Origin: Prorocentrum cordatum
Lineage: Eukaryota > Sar > Dinophyceae > Prorocentrales > Prorocentraceae
Assembly: GCA_963575745.1 (NCBI GenBank)
Contig: CAUYUJ010002757.1
Coordinates: 1-64,000 of the forward strand
Length of the DNA: 64,000 nt
Direction: 5' to 3'
A program made the translations under genes and the position numbers. The notes under the pieces are model-generated. The model saw only the letters and a program-made list of their open reading frames with translations, searched no databases and was not told the DNA's origin. Below, one piece after another: positions 21,678 through 32,149 of this stretch; position 1 is the stretch's first letter, and every line of letters starts with the position of its first letter.

Positions 21678-21839
21678 CGGCGGACCGAATGGGCAGGCCT
21701 GGCGCGATGCGCTCGCCAGCGCGCGGGCCAGCACGTGCCGGGCCAACACGGACAGCGTGCGGCCACAGACGCCCGGGACACGGCACGTGCTGCGTGTCAA
21801 AACGGGCGCAGATCGGGGCGGCCAGTGAGGGGTCACGAT

Positions 21840-22018
21840 GGGGGGGGATGGGCATAGGGGGGGATGCATCGACGTGGAATCGGCGATGCATCGCCGGCAG
21901 ATCGGCGACAGGGCCACGACAGCGAATCCGCGCCTTCCTGGGCGGGGTTGGGCTATCAGACCCTATCGGCGATCAATGGGCGATTGGGGGTCGATGCATG
22001 CCTATCCCCCCCCCATCA
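21840..22018. mobile_element. Family M TIR element, copy 2
   Basis: Termini GGGGGATGGGCATAGGGGGG and GCCTATCCCCCCCCATC, with GATGCATCGAC and GTCGATGCATG as inner arms. Confidence 0.7.
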
Positions 22019-22689
22019 GTTGCCCCTGAGCGAAGCCGCCCAGTGGTCGCCCCCCTCCCCCCCCCCCCCCGGGTGGGCTCTCGGTGGTGGTTCTCTCTGG
22101 CCCTTCCTCCTCAGGGAAATCTGGGGCCCAAAACCGTGTGGTGACGGACCGCGTGGTGACCGAGGAATTTCCAATGGCCTCGCCGCGCGGTCCGTCACCG
22201 CCGCGCGCATGTGGGGCCCTGGAGGCCGCAGTCGCAACAGGCGTCCACGATGAACGAGCCAGAATCCCGAAATCCTTTGCGGCGACCCCGAATCCCCACT
22301 GGCTCATCCCGCGGTGCGGTCACCACACCGCTTAGGGGGCCCCCGAGAAAACCGCCGGTCGCTTTTTCAATACGCGGCCCCCGGAAGTCCCAGCTCTTTC
22401 CCCAGGCCCCGTTTTTCATCTGGGGTCGTTGCTTGACTGCCCCGACACCCAGCAAGGGCCCCCAGACCCCAGACGACAAAAAAAAACGACAAACCTGCCG
22501 TCACAATACATGTAGGACGCGAGCATGTCTGTGTACGTTCCCCCTCGCTGTGAGAAAGACAGTTCTCGTGTGGGGAGGAAGGGGTTGGGAAGATACAGGG
22601 TACGACTGTGCAAGAAGCACCTTCAACACACATGCCAATATTGATGATGTGATCGTTTCTCTTGAGGCCCCCTAGATAGGATCCGAGCA
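22019..22689. other. Intergenic, no recognisable gene
   Basis: Contains GTGGTGACGGACCGCGTGG-like duplications (22138-22162) and a fragment related to family C at about 22370-22470. No domain is visible in any frame. Confidence 0.4.
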
Positions 22690-22852
22690 GATGGGGTCGG
22701 AAGATCGCGCCGCATCGCCAATGCATCGGCGATGCGTCGGCGACGCCTCGGCGACGTCGGCGTGGAGAAAATCGGGCTCCGCATCGAGCCGCATCGTCGA
22801 CGCATCGGCGATGCGGCGCGATCCTCCGACCCCATCCACTCCGACCCCATCT
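22690..22852. mobile_element. Family E TIR element, copy 3
   Basis: GATGGGGTCGGAAGATCGCG at the left and GGCGCGATCCTCCGACCCC at the right are inverted repeats. The interior is GCATCGGCGATGC palindromes and GAGAAAATCGGG. Confidence 0.75.
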
Positions 22853-23104
22853 ACCCTGACCTTCCAGTGTGCTAAAAAATAGCCCTCCAGACCTGTGGAC
22901 CTGCATCTGGACTGCCCAAGCCCTCGACAGGGATTCAGATGTCGAGGCCCTGCGTGCTCTCTGGCCTGGCCTCTCCCAGCCCGGGGAGGTCGTCTTTCTG
23001 AGCGCGCCGGCGGCCGATCTTTGCCCCGCCGCCCGGAGATGGTCGAGGCCTGCGCTCCCAGACCCCCGACGCCATGCTCTCTTCACGACGCGGCCTCCAT
23101 GGTG

Positions 23105-23288
23105 AGTATCGTTGATCCGACCCCCGTCCCCAGCGACGTGGCCTGGGCCTCACTGGTCGATTTACCCCCCTAGATGGGGATATAGGCCGTTCCCTTCGGG
23201 TTTCGAGGGGTGTATCCCCAACTGGGGTGATAATTTGGAAGGGGTCTCGAAGGGGATGGGGATGGGGATGGGGTCGGTTAAACGATAC
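23105..23288. mobile_element. Family L TIR element, copy 2
   Basis: GTATCGTTGATCCGACCCC and GGGGTCGGTTAAACGATAC are 19-bp imperfect TIRs. The body matches 20563-20765. Confidence 0.72.
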
Positions 23289-23487
23289 CGACATAGAGGT
23301 CCGGACCCATTCCCTGAGACCGCCTTCCCGTCTCCAGAGCCGTTTTGCTGACGGTCCGCAGGCCCAGTTAGGGCCCCCAGGGGCAGAAGATAGCGAAATA
23401 CTTAAGATACATGAATTCATTAGGGCACACCGCAGCTGTAATCAATTAGGGCACACCGCAGCTGTAATGATATGCGTTATCCTTTGC

Positions 23488-23489
<2 letters not shown>

Positions 23490-23562
<73 letters not shown>
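23490..23562. repeat. (TA)n microsatellite
   Basis: About 36 TA units with one TG interruption. It is preceded by a tandem GTAATCAATTAGGGCACACC-type repeat at about 23410-23470. Confidence 0.95.
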
Positions 23563-23564
<2 letters not shown>

Positions 23565-23635
23565 TACCCAGCTGTACCCATGATGTAAGTAGCATAGGAG
23601 GCTGCGCCCTCTAAGCAGGGGCAGGAAACAGTAAA

Positions 23636-24266
23636 AAACAACTCCCGTCATGATTTCTGCATGACCCCGAGGGGGTCTGGGACACAGACCCCCGACGTCA
23701 TGATTTCTTCATTACGCGACCCCCAGAGGTCCCGACCTATTCGCCAGGACCGGTTTTCCATCCTGAGTCGCTTCTTCTCGGCCCTGACGCCTGGGAAGGG
23801 CCCCCAGAGGCCGAAAATTGCAAAAAGTCTCCCGTCGTGATTTTGTTCACAGCGCGAGGGGGTCCGGGGTCATGATTTTCCCCGAGGGGGTCTGGGGAGC
23901 CGCCGTGCAGCCGCGCGCCGCGGCCGCCGCGGGGCCGCTCCGCGCGCGCCGGGGGGCCCGTACCGCCCCGCTGCCCGCGCTGCGCGGCGAGGCGCCTGCG
24001 CGCACCGCGCGGCGCCTGCCCGAAGCCGCAGGGCGTCGCGGAGCGCTCGGGCCGGCGCCTCGACGCCCAGACATCCCCTGAAGTCCCAGACCCCCTGGGG
24101 TCACGAAAAAACCACGACGGCGAATTTTCTACATTTTCGGCCCCTGGGGGCCCTCGCCGGCCCTCGGGGCCGTCCAAAAACGACTCAGGATGAAAAACTG
24201 GTCCAGGGGAATGGGTCCCGACCTCTGCGGGTCGCGTCATGAAAATCATGACGTCGGGGGTCTGGG
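23636..24266. mobile_element. Cluster of family C element fragments
   Basis: Repeated motifs ATCATGACGTCGGGGGTC, CGCGTCATGAAAA, GACTCAGGATGAAAA and GGCCCCTGGGGGCCCTC in several orientations, as in 32150-32400, 32843-33210 and 40003-40180. A GC-rich island at 23890-24075 may be unrelated host sequence. Confidence 0.55.
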
Positions 24267-24437
24267 GCCCTTGCGTGGCAATTGTTTCACATTGGGCGCT
24301 TTCGCTCAAATTCGGGCCCGTGGGACCCTCACCGATCGATCCTGCTCGAAAAATGACGCAGGAAGTGAAAGTCCAGGGCTCCTGTCGTGACTCTAGGCGA
24401 GCGATGCTGCGATTTTTTCCAACGTCGGCTCTCAAGG
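24267..24437 (+). mobile_element. Family B element copy
   Basis: Carries TTCGGGCCC, GATCGATCCTGCTCGAAAAA and a right end AACGTCGGCTCTCAAGG; a diverged copy of the 13440-13612 element. Confidence 0.6.
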
Positions 24438-24570
24438 TCTAGGAAAAATCGGCACGGAATCGTTGCGCCGCTCCCAGGCTCGCAAGGGCCCTTATATACT
24501 TCGGGGCCGGCAAAAAAACGACGCGGGAGGAAGACCAGGTCCCGGGGAACTGGTCGAGAGGTGGGGGGCC

Positions 24571-24715
24571 CCTTGAGATCCGACGTTGCCAAAACTTCCA
24601 ACCTCGCATAACAAATCAGGACGGGAGCCCCGGACATCATCTTCCTGCGCTACTTTTTGACCTGGATCGATGTGTGAGGGTCTTGGGTCCCGAAGCTCTG
24701 CAAAAACAGAAAAAA
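24571..24715 (-). mobile_element. Family B element copy, truncated
   Basis: Begins CCTTGAGATCCGACGTTGCC and loses similarity near 24715, beside two tandem CTCGTTCCCCGG units related to family Q. Confidence 0.55.
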
Positions 24716-24829
24716 CTCGTTCCCCGGTTGAACGACTCGTTCCCCGGCGGAAGTTCGAAGTGTTTTCTCCGTAAGTAGCGGGTTCCGGGGTGTTCTTCTG
24801 AAAGGGTTTTCGGCGGCTGCCAAGAAGGT

Positions 24830-25860
24830 TGAGAGTTCTTGGCGGTCCCCGAGGCGGCCCCCACGAAAGTTCTTGGCGCCCCCCAAGAAGGTGCATGGCG
24901 GTCCCCAAGAAGGTTCTTGGCGGCCACTAAGAGGGTTTTTGGCGGCCCTTGAGAGGGTTCTTGGCGGCCCCTGAGAAGGTCGTTGGCGGCCCCTGAGAGG
25001 GCCACTGGGGGCCCCTGAAAAAAAATCTTGGCGGCTTCTGGGAAGGTTTTTGGCGGCGCCTGAGAGGGTCCTTGGCGGCCCCTCAGAGAGTTCTTGACGG
25101 CCCCTGAGAGGGTCGTTGGCGGCCCCTCAGAGAGTTCTTGACGGCCCCTGAGAGGGTCGTTGGCAGCCCCTGACAGAGTTCTTGGCGGCCCCTGGGAAGG
25201 TTTGTGGCTTCTGAGAGGGTCGTTGGCGGGGCGCTGAGAAGGTTTTTGGCGGCCCCCCAGAAGGTTCTCGGCGGCCCCAAAGACGGTTCTTGGCGGCCCG
25301 TGAGAAGGTTTTTGGCGGCCCCCAGGAAGGCTCTTGGTGGCACCCAAAAAGTTCTTGGCGGCCTCCAAGAAGGTTCTTGGCGGCCCCTGAGACTCAGAGG
25401 TTTGATGGGCGGCCCCTGGGACGCCTCTTGGCGGCCCCTGAGAAGGTTCTTGGCAGCCCTTGAAAGGGTTCTTGACGACTCCTGAAAGGCCTCTTGACGG
25501 CCCCTGTGACGACTCTTGGCGGCGTATGAAAGAAAAAAAAAGTTGTGGCTGTCCCTGAGAGGGTGCTGGGGCCCTAAGAGGGTGTTGGGCGGCCTTTGAA
25601 ACAGCTTTTTGGCGGCTCCTGAATGTGCTGGGCGGCATCTGAAAGCGTTCTGAAAAGGTTTCGTTGGATCTTGGAGGCCCCTGAGAGGCCTCCTGGCGGC
25701 TCCTGACAAGCCTCTCGGCGGCCCCTTAGAGGCCTCCTGACGGCCCGTTGAAGGTCTTTGGCGGCCTCTGAGAAAGTTGTTGGCGGCCTCTGAACAGGTT
25801 TCTGGCTGCGTCTGAAAGGCTTCTTGGCCACCTTCCATCGGAAGCCTTTGGGAGCCCTGA
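24830..25860. repeat. 22-bp minisatellite, ~1 kb
   Basis: About 40-45 degenerate units of TTCTTGGCGGCCCCTGAGAA(GG). Because 22 is not a multiple of 3, three units make a 22-residue protein period. That explains the long Arg/Pro-rich minus-strand frames, which I do not regard as genes. Confidence 0.88.
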
Positions 25861-26640
25861 GGAATGCTTCTGAAAGGTCTTCGATAGCCCTCTGAAAGGC
25901 CTCTTAGAGTCCTCGTGAGGCCTCTGAAAGCCCTCAGAGTGATCCCCCTGTGAGAAGCCTCGGGGAGCTCTCATAGATGCCTCTGACAGGCCTCTGAAAG
26001 GCCGCTGGTACGCCTCCGATCGATCCTTGAGATCCCTCTGAAAGCCCTCTGGGAGTTCGGTGGGAGCTATCTCAGTCATGTGAAAGTCGTCTGACTAGCG
26101 CGTTGTGGCTAGGTGGCCGCGGCTGCACTCCTTCGGCTGCGCACGCTCCTGGCGCGCCACTGTCGCGGGATGAGAAGATGCGCATGCGCGCTATCCCCAT
26201 CGTTTTCGCCGCTTTGAAAAGGAGCCGCCCGCACCTCCTCTTCTGGGCCCTCCCCGGTTGCCCCCTCAGCCCCCAGAGGCCTCGGGCCCCGCCTCGCACG
26301 GCGCCTCCCTCTGGGATGCCTCCAGAAGGGTCCCTGTTGCAGGCGAAACGCAAACAGGCAAACCAATATTCAGACCGACAGTGCGTCAGAGCAAACGAGC
26401 ATGCGGCACCAACATTTTAACTCGAGCAGAACAAACGAGCAGGCGAGCAGGCGAGCAGAGCAAACGAGCAGGCGAGCATAACATACCAACAAGCGATTCG
26501 ATCAAACGAGCAGGCGACTGACGGCGGCAACGACATTACCCCGCGCCGCGGCCCCCCTGTCACTCACGACTCCCAGCACTGAGGATGATGGTGGGTTTCT
26601 GGGGCTCGTTTCTGGGTTGCGAGCTGTTGTGTTCGTGGCT
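25861..26640. other. Intergenic, no recognisable gene
   Basis: Decaying minisatellite to about 26060 (CCTCTGAAAGGCC units), then unique DNA. Short AACGAGCAGGCGAGCA repeats occur at about 26440-26515. No domain is visible. Confidence 0.4.
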
Positions 26641-26654
26641 GGTTGTGTGTCGGC

Positions 26655-27075
26655 GGTCCTCCTCATCCTCCTCCTCCTCCTCCTCCTCCTCCTCTTCCTT
26701 CTCCACCTCCTCCTCCTCCTCCTCCTCCTCCTCCTCCTCCTCCTCCTCCTCCTCCTCCCCCCCTCCTCTTGTTCCCCCTACTCGCCCTCGCCGTCCCTCT
26801 CCTCTTCCAGCTCCTCCTCCCCCTCCCGTTCCTCCCCCGATTCGCAGGTTGTTCCTCCTTCAGCCACTTCACCTCCTGTTCTTCTTGCTCGTTGTCCCCA
26901 CTGTTTTCCCCGTACTCCTCCTCCTCGATCCTCTTTCCTCTTCCCCCCTTCTGTTCCAGCTGCTCCTCCTCCTCCTCCTCCTCCTCCTCCTCCTCCCTCC
27001 TCCTCCTCCCCCTTCTCCTCCTTGATCCTCTTTCCACTTCCTCCTCCTCCTCCTCCTCCTACTCCCGCCCCTCTT
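26655..27075. repeat. (CTC)n pyrimidine-rich tract, ~420 bp
   Basis: CTC triplets with TTC and CCC interruptions. Open frames through it are low-complexity. Confidence 0.95.
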
Positions 27076-27244
27076 CCATCTCATTGTTTTGTTCCGTTCC
27101 CATCTCCTCCTCCTCGTCGTCCTCCTCCTCCTGGCGATGGGCCCATCGTGCGCAACACCTTTCGGCAATTCAGAAGCGCAGGTTCTCCAACATTGAGAAG
27201 AGCAAAGCCATTGCCACGCACACTAGTACAACAACATTTCTGAT

Positions 27245-27383
27245 GAACTCGTTCCCCGGTCGGATTCATGCTGTTTCGGCGGGAACGTGGGTGGCTACGT
27301 GTAAAGGTTGAACTTGTGCTTATGGTCGCTACGACATGTTATCAACATGCTTTTACTTATGAGCTCCGCCGGGGAACGAGTTC
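27245..27383. mobile_element. Family Q TIR element
   Basis: 139 bp with 15-bp inverted ends GAACTCGTTCCCCGG and CCGGGGAACGAGTTC. The same terminal motif recurs alone, in tandem, at about 24715-24755 and 29060-29112. No target duplication is evident. Confidence 0.7.
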
Positions 27384-27649
27384 CTTCAATCCCACCAGCC
27401 CTGTGGGCGTAGGTGGTTTAGGGAGTTTCCTCTTCCACCCCCTTTCTTTCCCTTCGGGGAGGGGTTTACCCCTCCCTCCTTCCCCCTCCCCTGGACCTGG
27501 ACGGGGCCGGTCGCGAGCGGTCAGGGCGTCCAAAACGGCCTCGGCGAGGAAGCCAAAATCATAGGTTTTACCGGGTTTTGGCCCCATTTTGGCCTCTTAG
27601 GGGGGCGGGGCGAATCCGGACCCTCCCTCTTCTTTGATCGATCGCTTCC

Positions 27650-28010
27650 AAGATGGCCCCAAAGGGCGCCCAGGAGGCCCCAACAGGCTTCCAAGAGGCC
27701 CCCAAGAGGCCCCAAGAGGCCGCCATGAGGCCCCAAGAAGCCCCCAAGAGGCTCCAAGAGGCTCCCAGGATGGTTCCAAGAGGCCTCCAAGAGGCTCCAA
27801 GACGCCGCCATGGAGCTCCAAGAGACCCCCAAGACGCCCCAAGAGGCCTCCAACAGGCCCCCAAGGGCCCCCCAAGAGGATCCCAAGCGGCCTCAAGAGG
27901 CTCCCCCGAAGCTCCCAAGACGCCCAAGAGCCCCCATTGACCGCCAAGAGACCCCCAAGACGCCCGAAGAGGCTTCCAAAAGGCTTCCAAGAGGCATCCG
28001 AGCGGCATTC
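27650..28010. repeat. 11-12-bp minisatellite, ~360 bp
   Basis: Degenerate CCCAAGAGGCC units. Both-strand open frames (Gly/Trp/Ser or Pro/Arg-rich) derive from the repeat. From 28011 to 28635 the sequence is less GC-rich and shows no recognisable gene. Confidence 0.88.
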
Positions 28011-28639
28011 AACCATCCACCCAGCGTCATCATTCTCCTCATCCCTCCTTCGCTCGGTTCCTCGCCACCCCCTCATCTATCCATCTGGCCTCCTCTTCCG
28101 CCTCATCGTTTGCACGGATCGGCTGTCCCTCTCGTTGCTCCCCCACTTCCCTGATCTCTTCGACTTGCCTGGACATCGTTTCTGGATGGGCTGGTGGGGA
28201 TACGCTTTTCCGTTCGGCGGCTCGAAGGACAGATCCAGCGAACGGGAATAACGTCTGGGCCACAGAGCGAGATAATTGGCTGCAGAGGCGCATAGGCCGC
28301 TGTAGCGAGTGCACATGCCAGGGACAAAGTGACCCTCATTGGGGACCGACGCAGGCGGCCCAGCAGATGGGGACGCAAGCACAATACCGGAAGCGGACGG
28401 ACAGGAGCAGTCGCACACATGGCGCCAAGCACCGGCAGTACCGTACAGCACGTAGGCGTGAAGCACGCCGCACTGTGGCGGCACGGGATGGCCAGGCGTG
28501 GCCAGCACCGTCCATGCAACAGAAGGTGGGGCATAGGAACAGGAGAGACACAGCGGACGCCAGGGCACCCGGCGGCAGGAGAATGGGAAGGCACAGAGAG
28601 AAGCCTCACTCGCCAGACTCACTGGACGCTCTTGGACGT

Positions 28640-29010
28640 GAGAGCGACCGGTACCCAGTCAGCGGACCAATCGCCAATGCCGTCTGTGTCCACAACATGC
28701 AACTTGTCCGACACGGAGGATCGGGGGCGTAAAGTTGCAAGCGCTGGCCAAGGCACCTGAACGAGGGACCAGCCGGGGGAACCGCGATGACCTGCCAAAC
28801 GATGAACCACTTGTGCAGGAGCTTGAACGCGAGGGCGACGACACCAGTCAGCGAACCTGACGTTGAAGTCGCCGGTGTCCACCGCGTGCAACTTATCCGA
28901 CACGGAAGATCGGGGGCACAAAGTTGCAAGCGTTGCCTGAAGCACCTGTACGAAGGACCAGCCGGGGGATCCGCGATGACCTGCCAAAGGATGAACCACT
29001 TGTGCAGGAA
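28640..29010. repeat. 189-bp unit, tandemly duplicated
   Basis: Two copies at about 90% identity by eye. AAGTTGCAAGCG starts at 28732 and 28921, and ACTTGTGCAGGA at 28809 and 28998, a constant offset of 189. The unit is 63 codons, so frames stay open through both copies, but no family is recognisable. Confidence 0.85.
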
Positions 29011-29054
29011 CACGCCCATGGTGGTGGTGGGGATACGCGAAGCGTCAAGAATTT

Positions 29055-29112
29055 GGTATCACTACCGCCGGGGAACGAGTCGAACAACCGGGAAACGAGT
29101 CGTTCAGCCGGG
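29055..29112. repeat. Three tandem CCGGGGAACGAGTCG units
   Basis: Terminal motif of family Q repeated about every 22 bp without an intervening element body. Confidence 0.75.
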
Positions 29113-29152
29113 GAACGAGTCGCTCGTGGCCGAAGCGCCCGTTGTGAATGAA

Positions 29153-29255
29153 TTGATGGGCCGATTTTGCACCACGAGTATACTGGAGGTAGGAGAGGGA
29201 GGAGGAGGAGGAGGAGGAGGAGGAGGAGGAGGAGGAGGAAGAAGAAGAAGAAGAC
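29153..29255. mobile_element. Family N left half with (GGA)n
   Basis: GATGGGCCGATTTTGCACCA leads into (GGA)n at about 29200-29240. The matching right end is absent. The next 900 bases (29256-30159) contain no recognisable gene. Confidence 0.5.
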
Positions 29256-30159
29256 TCGGCATTGCGCTGCATGTCAGATGTTTCATGCCTGATGCTGCAT
29301 ATACAACAATACAACATAGCACCTCTGACAGTCGTTCGAGCGAATATCGAGCGAGGTCAGGGTAAAGCGCACCGTGCAGCCTTGCATTCGAACGAGTGCG
29401 AGACCGATCGCAACTAGGTCAACCCCTGCGAACGGGAGGCGACAAACCTCTCGGGCTCCACGGGAGCCGAGCCTCCAGGACGGCAGGCCCCAGGCGGGCC
29501 CCTGGAGCGCCCGAGCTCTCCCGAATGACAAAGGGCCGACCCTCAAAGGCACACCTGACCTCAAGAGGAGGGAGGAGGGAGGGCGGCAGCTGGGCGGTGC
29601 CTCGAAGTACAGCGAGGCGGGCGTCAGGATGTTCAGGAGAGGGAGAAGACAAGGTACAAGAAAGGGAGCACGATCGAGGTCTGAGAGTGGCCCAATCCAT
29701 GTTGTGGTATGCATAGCACAGACCACCAGACCATTACGTCCCTCATACTCAATAGTTCCACAGGATACTTCGCAATCATTACCAAGATAAGCCTGCGTAA
29801 TACTCGTTACCAGAACAAATGCACAGTAAGACCCATAGAGAGAATACATGAGGGGGGGCACGCTCCGTCGCCATTAAGGGATCGTGCCCACCCGTAGGGG
29901 CGCTACGGGTCCCCCCCTCGAGGATAGCAAGCCATTGAAGTCCATGAGGCAACGAACTCAGATATGGAATAGCAGCACACATACGGGGCGACACTCGAGG
30001 CAGCAAAACCTGACCCGCGCCCCGCCGCTAAAGGGGGCTGGGGCGAGCACGCTCCAACCCGAGCCCCCCAGGACGGGACGTCACGCCAGTGGCGACGTAA
30101 GCACCTCCACGTGGGAGGGCGCGTTCTGACAAGAGCATCGCGTCGAAGGGGTTACCGAT

Positions 30160-30368
30160 CGGAGGAGGAGGAGGAGGAGGAGGAGGAGGAAGCGGAGGAG
30201 GAGGAGGAGAAGGAAGAGGAGGAGGAGGAGCAGGAGGAGGCGGAGGCGGAGGCGGAGGCGGAGGCGGAGGAGGAGGAGGAGGAGGAGGAGGAGGAGGAGG
30301 AGGACCTCCCCGTCCTCCCTCCCCCCCCGTCCTGCAGGTGGCAGCGGTGGTGGACCATTGGCCCATCA
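30160..30368. mobile_element. (GGA)n/(GGC)n tract ending in a family N terminus
   Basis: GGA and GGC triplets from 30160 to 30305, then GCGGTGGTGGACCATTGGCCCATC, of which the last 12 bases are the family N terminus. The left terminus is not recognisable. Confidence 0.5.
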
Positions 30369-30547
30369 GAACTTGCCACGCCAGGCTCTCCGTAGGGGCA
30401 GCTCGGGGGCCCGCGCCTCAAGAAAAACACCCGCGGCGCCGGACGCCTGGGGGGGGGGGGGCGCTCGGAGGCCGCGCCGCGCCGGCGCCACGCCGCGCCG
30501 CGCCACCGCCGCGGGTGGCCACCGCCACCGCCGCCCCTCCCCAAACC

Positions 30548-30875
30548 CGAAGTCGGGCCTGTCCCTCTACAGGAGGAAGATTGAGAAATAGTGTAAAAAG
30601 GTCGGGGGACGCTTCGCTTCAGTATTTTCTGCGGTTTGTTTTGGGTATTGCTTGACTTTTCTGCGTTCGTCCAAAATCCGCCTGTCTACACCCTGCGATA
30701 TGCTTAAGAAATCATGGGTTAAGAAATTCATAGTCTCAGAACTTGACTAAAAACTCAACATTTCCATTCAAATCTTAGGATTTACATTGAAACATTAAGA
30801 ATAATCGAGACTCTGGCCGAAAACTTAAGTGTTCTTAAGCATCGCCTAGGGTGTAGGGGGACATGCCCGACCTAA
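30548..30875 (-). mobile_element. Family A TIR element, copy h, with perfect 8-bp TSD and nested insertion
   Basis: Ends CGAAGTCGGGC and GCCCGACCTAA. CCCAAACC flanks it at 30540-30547 and 30876-30883. An inner AT-rich unit with inverted ends (GCTTAAGAA and TTCTTAAGC, about 30700-30845) enlarges it to 328 bp. Confidence 0.88.
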
Positions 30876-30973
30876 CCCAAACCCTCCGATCGCGCTGTGC
30901 AAAAACGGCGGAAGGCTCTCCGCCACCTGCGGCCTCCGTGGGCCCTGACCGGGCCTCGGGGCCACCCAAAAAA

Positions 30974-31158
30974 CCCTGAGGTCCTGGCGCCGCACTTTTT
31001 TCACAACAGGCGCCTTCGCTCCATTTCGGGCCCCGGGCGAGACCCTCAAACCTCAAAGATCGATGCGGCTCGAAAAATGACGCAGAACGACCATGTCCGG
31101 CGCTCTGGTCGTGATGTTTTGCGCTGTTGCAAGTTTTCTGCAACGGCGGATCTCAGGG
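30974..31158 (+). mobile_element. Family B element copy
   Basis: CCCTGAGGTCCTGGCG to GCGGATCTCAGGG, with the shared GCTCCATTTCGGGCCC and GGTCGTGAT motifs. Confidence 0.72.
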
Positions 31159-31392
31159 AACGATGGCTTCTTGATGGTCCGATCCCATTCCCCGGGGCTG
31201 GCTTTTCATCCTGAGTCGACTCAAGGTGAAAAGCTGGTCCTGGGGGAACAGCCGGTCCCGGGGTCGCGTCGAGGAAAACTCCTGGCGTCGGGGATGTCGG
31301 GATCTGGACTCCAGCACCGGCGGCCGCGGCCGCAGCCGCGGGAGCGCTGATAGACGAAGCCAGGGCGAGGACAAATTCGGGTGAGGATTGAT

Positions 31393-31573
31393 GATGGGCC
31401 TGCTTTCCACAACCACCACCACCATAAGTTGGAGGGGCACGGGGTCCTCCTCCTCCTCCTCCTCCTCCTCCTCCTCCTCCTTCTCCTACTCCTCCTCGTA
31501 CTCCTCGTCGTCCTCCTTCCCCCCCTCCAACTTGTGGTGGTGGTGGTGGTGGTGGTGGAAAACAGGCACATCA
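31393..31573. mobile_element. Family N element, copy 5, enclosing (CTC)n
   Basis: GATGGGCCTGCTTTCC and GGAAAACAGGCACATC ends, inner arms CATAAGTTGGAGG and CCTCCAACTTGTG, (CTC)n between. ATTGAT occurs on both sides (31387-31392, 31574-31579), a 5-6-bp duplication. Confidence 0.8.
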
Positions 31574-31606
31574 ATTGATCGAGAATCCCTGAGGCCGGGA
31601 GGCTCT

Positions 31607-31771
31607 CCCTGAGGTCCTGGCGTTGCGATTTCTTCACCACGGGCGTCTTCGCTCCATGCCGGGCCCCGCGGATCGATCCGGCTCGAAAAACGGCGTGGGA
31701 AGATGGGGCCTCGGGCTCCGGTCGTGATTGTTTGCGAGGTTGCAATGTCTCGGGAGCGGGGAATCTCAGGG
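31607..31771 (+). mobile_element. Family B element copy
   Basis: CCCTGAGGTCCTGGCG to GAATCTCAGGG, somewhat shortened in the middle. From 31772 to 32149 I see no gene. Confidence 0.68.
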
Positions 31772-32149
31772 CTGGAGGATGCATCGAGCGCCGCGGCCCT
31801 CTCAGAGCGTTCCAGGCCGCTCTGAGGGCGTTCCGGAACGCCCTGGACCGGATTTATCCCTGTCCCACTCGGATCACCACGGTGATTGCTAAACGGGCAG
31901 GGGTCTTAAAGTGGATGACAAGGTGTCTTATATCAGGCCTGGACTTTTAAGTGATTCACAAGTGCTCTACGTCGACGTGGCTTGAGTGGGTTCGACAACT
32001 CTGCTGAAAGGGCGGAGCCCACTGAGCCCGGATCCTTACCCCCGCTGGGCCACGTGAGGCACTTGTACCCACTCACCAGCTGGGTTTGGCCGTCTATAAG
32101 CCGCCTTGGTATCCGCTTGTAACCCCGTCCCAGACATGCGACCTCCGAA

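Larger units (their letters stand above)
21230..21815 (-). other. Conserved segment S, copy 2, interrupted by a transposon
   Basis: Minus-strand reading gives ARFDTQHVP (from 21807) and LPVELRVGTLRAACC (from 21327), the motifs seen uninterrupted at 1880-2060. Removing family A copy g plus one 8-bp duplication leaves 124 nt between the motif starts, against 120 nt in copy 1. Copy 1 therefore approximates the empty site. Confidence 0.4.

Noticed and set aside
24637-26079. Arg/Pro/Gln-rich 333-codon protein on the minus strand
   Set aside because: Its 22-residue period is exactly three 22-bp minisatellite units; the frame is a by-product.
29283-29861. 192-codon minus-strand frame
   Set aside because: Looks partly protein-like but has no recognisable domain, splice signals or supporting neighbour; left unassigned.
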